DNA from: Clostridia bacterium
GTDB lineage: Bacteria; Bacillota; Clostridia; Christensenellales; Aristaeellaceae
Length of the DNA stretch: 7,499 bases
Direction of reading: 5' to 3'
Assembly (NCBI GenBank): GCA_017471125.1
Contig: JAFUWR010000288.1
Span: 1-7,499, forward strand
A program made the position numbers and the translations under genes. Below the pieces are notes generated by a model, which was not told the DNA's origin, did not search any database, and saw only the letters and a program-made list of their open reading frames with translations. The number at the start of each line of letters is the position of its first letter. The first letter of the stretch is position 1. Shown here piece by piece: positions 5,419 through 7,499 of the stretch.

Positions 5419-6813
5419 TCATTCCTCCGTGGAGGTCAGTTTTTCCCATGAGAGCAGGCGGCAGCGCTGGTCGAAGTGGCGGCTCAAAAGCCCCATGTCG
5501 GCGTACTCGGCCTCGCCGTCCTGGTTGTCGTAGGGATCGGAGCGCACGTGGCGCTTGGGCGGGTCGAAGGGGGCCTGGAACGCCCGGGCCGCGGGCAGGC
5601 GGAAGGGGTCCATGTGGCCGAAGTAGAAGTCCCAGCGCTCCCTGTCCCCGGCGTGCCAGGCGGCGTTGCCGTAGGAGCCGTCCACCGGCAGCCAGCCCCA
5701 GGGCGCGCAGTAGAACTGGGCCCAGTCGTGGTCGCCCACGTCGTGGGGCGCGCAGTACAGGCCGCTCTGCCAGCGGGCCGGGATGCCCAGGCAGCGGCAA
5801 AGCGTGATGAACGACAGCGCGAAGATGCCGCAGTCGCCCTTCATGTCCGCGAGCATGTACTCCACCAGGTTTGGGTAGGTGAAGTAGCTGCGCACGTAGC
5901 TGTATATGGGGCGCTGGGTCAGCGCGTCGTACACGCGGCGGGCCAGCAGCAGGGGATTTTTCTCGTCCCCGGCGATCTCCTGCGCGAAGGCGCGGACCAG
6001 CGGCGTGAACGCGATGTGGGGCGGCTGCTCGGACAGGCAGTCCTCCCCGTCCGACGGGACGCCGCCCGTGGCCAGCGCCGGGTCCAGGTCGCGGTAGCGC
6101 ATGTGGGTCTCGAAGCTGTACTCGACGAAGAACACGTCGCCGGGGGACAGCTTTTTTTCAAACACGATGGTCCGCTGCGCCGCGTCGGGCGGGGCGACGG
6201 TCCCCGGCACCGGGCCGCGGTCGATCAGCTTGAAGTTCCGCACGCAGTCGTACTCCACCGGCAGCGGCAGGTCCACCCGGATGGGCTCGCCTATGCGGGT
6301 GAACTCGGGCTTGACGGACAGCTCGTGGCGCACGTGCCAGCGCCGGGCGGCGAAGCCGTGCGCTTTCATCTCACGCACCACGCCGTCCAGTATGGCGAAG
6401 TTCTGCTTCTTGTACGCCAGGCGCTCCGGCTTCAACACGCGATGCGCCAGCTCGGGCCGGGTCTTTAGCAGGTTTGGCAAAAACAGCCGGTGCAGCCGCA
6501 TCTCGCCGTTCACGTATATCCAATTCACCCAGCCGTCGTCGATGAAGCCGTCCAGCTCCCCGGGCCGGAAATCGGCAAGCTCGTCCTCGAGCATCTTGGC
6601 CGCGTCGCCCAGGGTGTACGGGTAGTCCCCCGGCACCCGCGCGATCATCAGCGCCTCCAGCCGAAGCCGCGTCCGCAGCGCCTCCGGGAGACGCTCGTCC
6701 GACGCGCGGCGCTCGATCACGCGAAGCGCACGGTCGAAGTCGCCGTGCCCCTCCAGGCGGCGGATGTCCTCGGGGAGAGGAATTTGCAGGGTGGATAGTT
6801 CATCGTAAAACAT
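5419..6813 (-). CDS. Transglutaminase-like cysteine protein, cytoplasmic
   Basis: A 464-residue protein whose C-terminal half carries a transglutaminase-like (papain-fold) core. The catalytic triad is intact: Cys328 in KGDCGIFALSF (325-335), His362 in GDHDWAQFY (360-368) and Asp378 in LPVDGSYG (375-382). Bacterial members are mostly proteases or peptide hydrolases; the actual reaction here is unknown. Residues 1-260 form an N-terminal region that I cannot name; it has a charged helical first part (about 14-90) and then a strand-rich part (about 155-240). No signal peptide or membrane segment is present. I chose the ATG at 6813 because GAGG lies 6 bases upstream and the ABC transporter stop is only 11 bases away. 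The frame stays open to 6915, but starting there would overlap the transporter gene. The gene is co-transcribed with the transporter upstream and the NusG paralog downstream. Confidence 0.9.
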   Translation of the reverse strand: MFYDELSTLQIPLPEDIRRLEGHGDFDRALRVIERRASDERLPEALRTRLRLEALMIARVPGDYPYTLGDAAKMLEDELADFRPGELDGFIDDGWVNWIYVNGEMRLHRLFLPNLLKTRPELAHRVLKPERLAYKKQNFAILDGVVREMKAHGFAARRWHVRHELSVKPEFTRIGEPIRVDLPLPVEYDCVRNFKLIDRGPVPGTVAPPDAAQRTIVFEKKLSPGDVFFVEYSFETHMRYRDLDPALATGGVPSDGEDCLSEQPPHIAFTPLVRAFAQEIAGDEKNPLLLARRVYDALTQRPIYSYVRSYFTYPNLVEYMLADMKGDCGIFALSFITLCRCLGIPARWQSGLYCAPHDVGDHDWAQFYCAPWGWLPVDGSYGNAAWHAGDRERWDFYFGHMDPFRLPAARAFQAPFDPPKRHVRSDPYDNQDGEAEYADMGLLSRHFDQRCRLLSWEKLTSTEE

Positions 6814-6824
6814 AAATCGCCTCG

Positions 6825-7499
6825 TCAGAAAATTTCTCGGTCCACCAGCGGGTGGTGGCAGGCGCACAGGTGGCCGGGGGCCATCTCGACGAGGTCGGGC
6901 TGTCGGGCGCGGCACAGGTCGTCGGCGTAGGGGCAGCGGGGATGGAACCGGCAGCCCGCGGGCGGGTCGTATGCGCCGGAGGCCTCGCCGGTCAGCAGCG
7001 CCCGGTCGTCGCTGCGCAGGGTGGGGTCGGGCTGGGGCACGGACTCCAGCAGGAACCGGGTGTAGGGGTGGCGGGGGTTCCGGTAAAGCGGCTCGGTGGG
7101 CGACAGCTCGCAGACCCGGCCCAGGAACATCACCATCACCCGGTCGGACAGGTAGCGCACCACGTTCAGGTCGTGGGAGATGAACAGGTACGTCAGCCCC
7201 CGCGCGGCCTGGAGGTCGGACAGCAGGTTCAAGATCTGCGCCTGTATGGACACGTCCAGGGCGCTCACCGGCTCGTCGCAGATGACCAGCTCCGGGTCCA
7301 GCGCCAGAGCCCGGGCGATGCCGACGCGCTGCCGCTGGCCGCCGGAGAACTGATGGGGATAGCGGGCGAAGAACTCGGGCCGGATGCCCACCTGCTCCAT
7401 CAGGCCCCGGGCGATGTCCGCGCGCTCCCGCCGACTGGCTCCGATTTTGTGGGCGTTCAGCGGCTCCATGATGATCTGGCCCACGGACATGCGCGGGTC
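6825..7499 (-). CDS. Oligopeptide/dipeptide ABC transporter ATP-binding protein (OppF/DppF type), 5' end beyond window
   Basis: The C-terminal 224 residues of a peptide-importer ATPase, the cytoplasmic motor that pairs with a second ATPase and two permeases. The reading frame continues past the right edge: the visible part starts DPRMSVGQIIMEPL, which in OppF/DppF proteins follows Walker A and the Q-loop, so the Walker A lies outside the window. Visible are the ABC signature FSGGQRQRVGIARAL, Walker B LVICDEPVSALDVS with the catalytic glutamate, the switch histidine in FISHDL, and the peptide-transporter C-terminal extension with HPYTRFLLESVP and GCRFHPRCPYADDLC. The C-terminal region has five cysteines (C-x5-C-x6-C-x15-C-x-C). 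The substrate cannot be told from the ATPase; peptides are the default, but nickel and sugar-peptide importers share this module. The permease and binding-protein genes, if present, should lie to the right. Confidence 0.94.
   Translation of the reverse strand, partial: DPRMSVGQIIMEPLNAHKIGASRRERADIARGLMEQVGIRPEFFARYPHQFSGGQRQRVGIARALALDPELVICDEPVSALDVSIQAQILNLLSDLQAARGLTYLFISHDLNVVRYLSDRVMVMFLGRVCELSPTEPLYRNPRHPYTRFLLESVPQPDPTLRSDDRALLTGEASGAYDPPAGCRFHPRCPYADDLCRARQPDLVEMAPGHLCACHHPLVDREIF

Noticed and set aside
4673..5800. Minus-strand open frame of 375 codons across cinA, the NusG paralog and the transglutaminase-like gene
   Set aside because: Composition is Gly/Pro/Arg/Ala-rich and the real frames of all three genes carry strong family motifs.
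6814..6915. Upstream extension of the transglutaminase-like protein
   Set aside because: It overlaps the C-terminal coding sequence of the transporter ATPase and is Pro/Arg-rich; a start at 6813 with GAGG 6 bases before it fits better.
1..7499. tRNA, rRNA, CRISPR, insertion sequence or prophage signals
   Set aside because: No cloverleaf-like segment, regular repeat array, transposase motif or terminal inverted repeats were seen, and coding density leaves almost no room for them.

Overview
The window is a gene-dense, G+C-rich piece of bacterial chromosome carrying eight protein-coding genes and almost no empty space. The purine-rich Shine-Dalgarno sequences (AAGGAGG, GGGGAGG), near-consensus sigma-A type promoters (TATAAT) and short intrinsic terminators suggest a G+C-rich member of the Clostridia/Firmicutes. 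Regular use of the ATA isoleucine codon despite G/C-rich third positions argues against an actinobacterium. This placement is an inference. No RNA gene, insertion sequence, CRISPR array or phage gene was seen.

Left block (1-2762, minus strand): a three-gene operon reading right to left. It holds a D-2-hydroxyacid dehydrogenase, nadD (nicotinate-mononucleotide adenylyltransferase) and pncB (nicotinate phosphoribosyltransferase, cut by the left window edge). Gaps of 1 and 18 bases and a clear promoter at 2794-2822 support one transcript. PncB makes nicotinate mononucleotide (NaMN) and NadD converts it to nicotinate adenine dinucleotide, so the last two genes are consecutive steps of NAD salvage.

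Middle block (2763-4890): a 180-base divergent promoter region leads rightwards to a small PPC-domain (DUF296) protein. That gene converges on a zinc membrane-dipeptidase-like enzyme (peptidase M19), with a bidirectional terminator between them. Divergent from the dipeptidase is a stand-alone CinA C-terminal domain protein (PncC-like), with its own promoter. If it is a nicotinamide-mononucleotide amidohydrolase, it also produces NaMN, the substrate of NadD.

Right block (4891-7499, minus strand): the tail of an operon. It holds the 3' part of an oligopeptide/dipeptide ABC transporter ATPase, then a cytoplasmic transglutaminase-like protein with an intact Cys-His-Asp triad, then a small NusG-family (NGN-KOW) paralog 3 bases further on. 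A perfect 11-bp hairpin contains the stop codons of both the NusG paralog and the convergent cinA gene.

The most interesting points are the NusG paralog placed last in a peptide-transporter/transglutaminase operon, the NadD that sits with pncB and lacks the usual PPHK-type motif, and the CinA-type protein with an altered signature loop. I do not see a clearly new defence or mobile system here.
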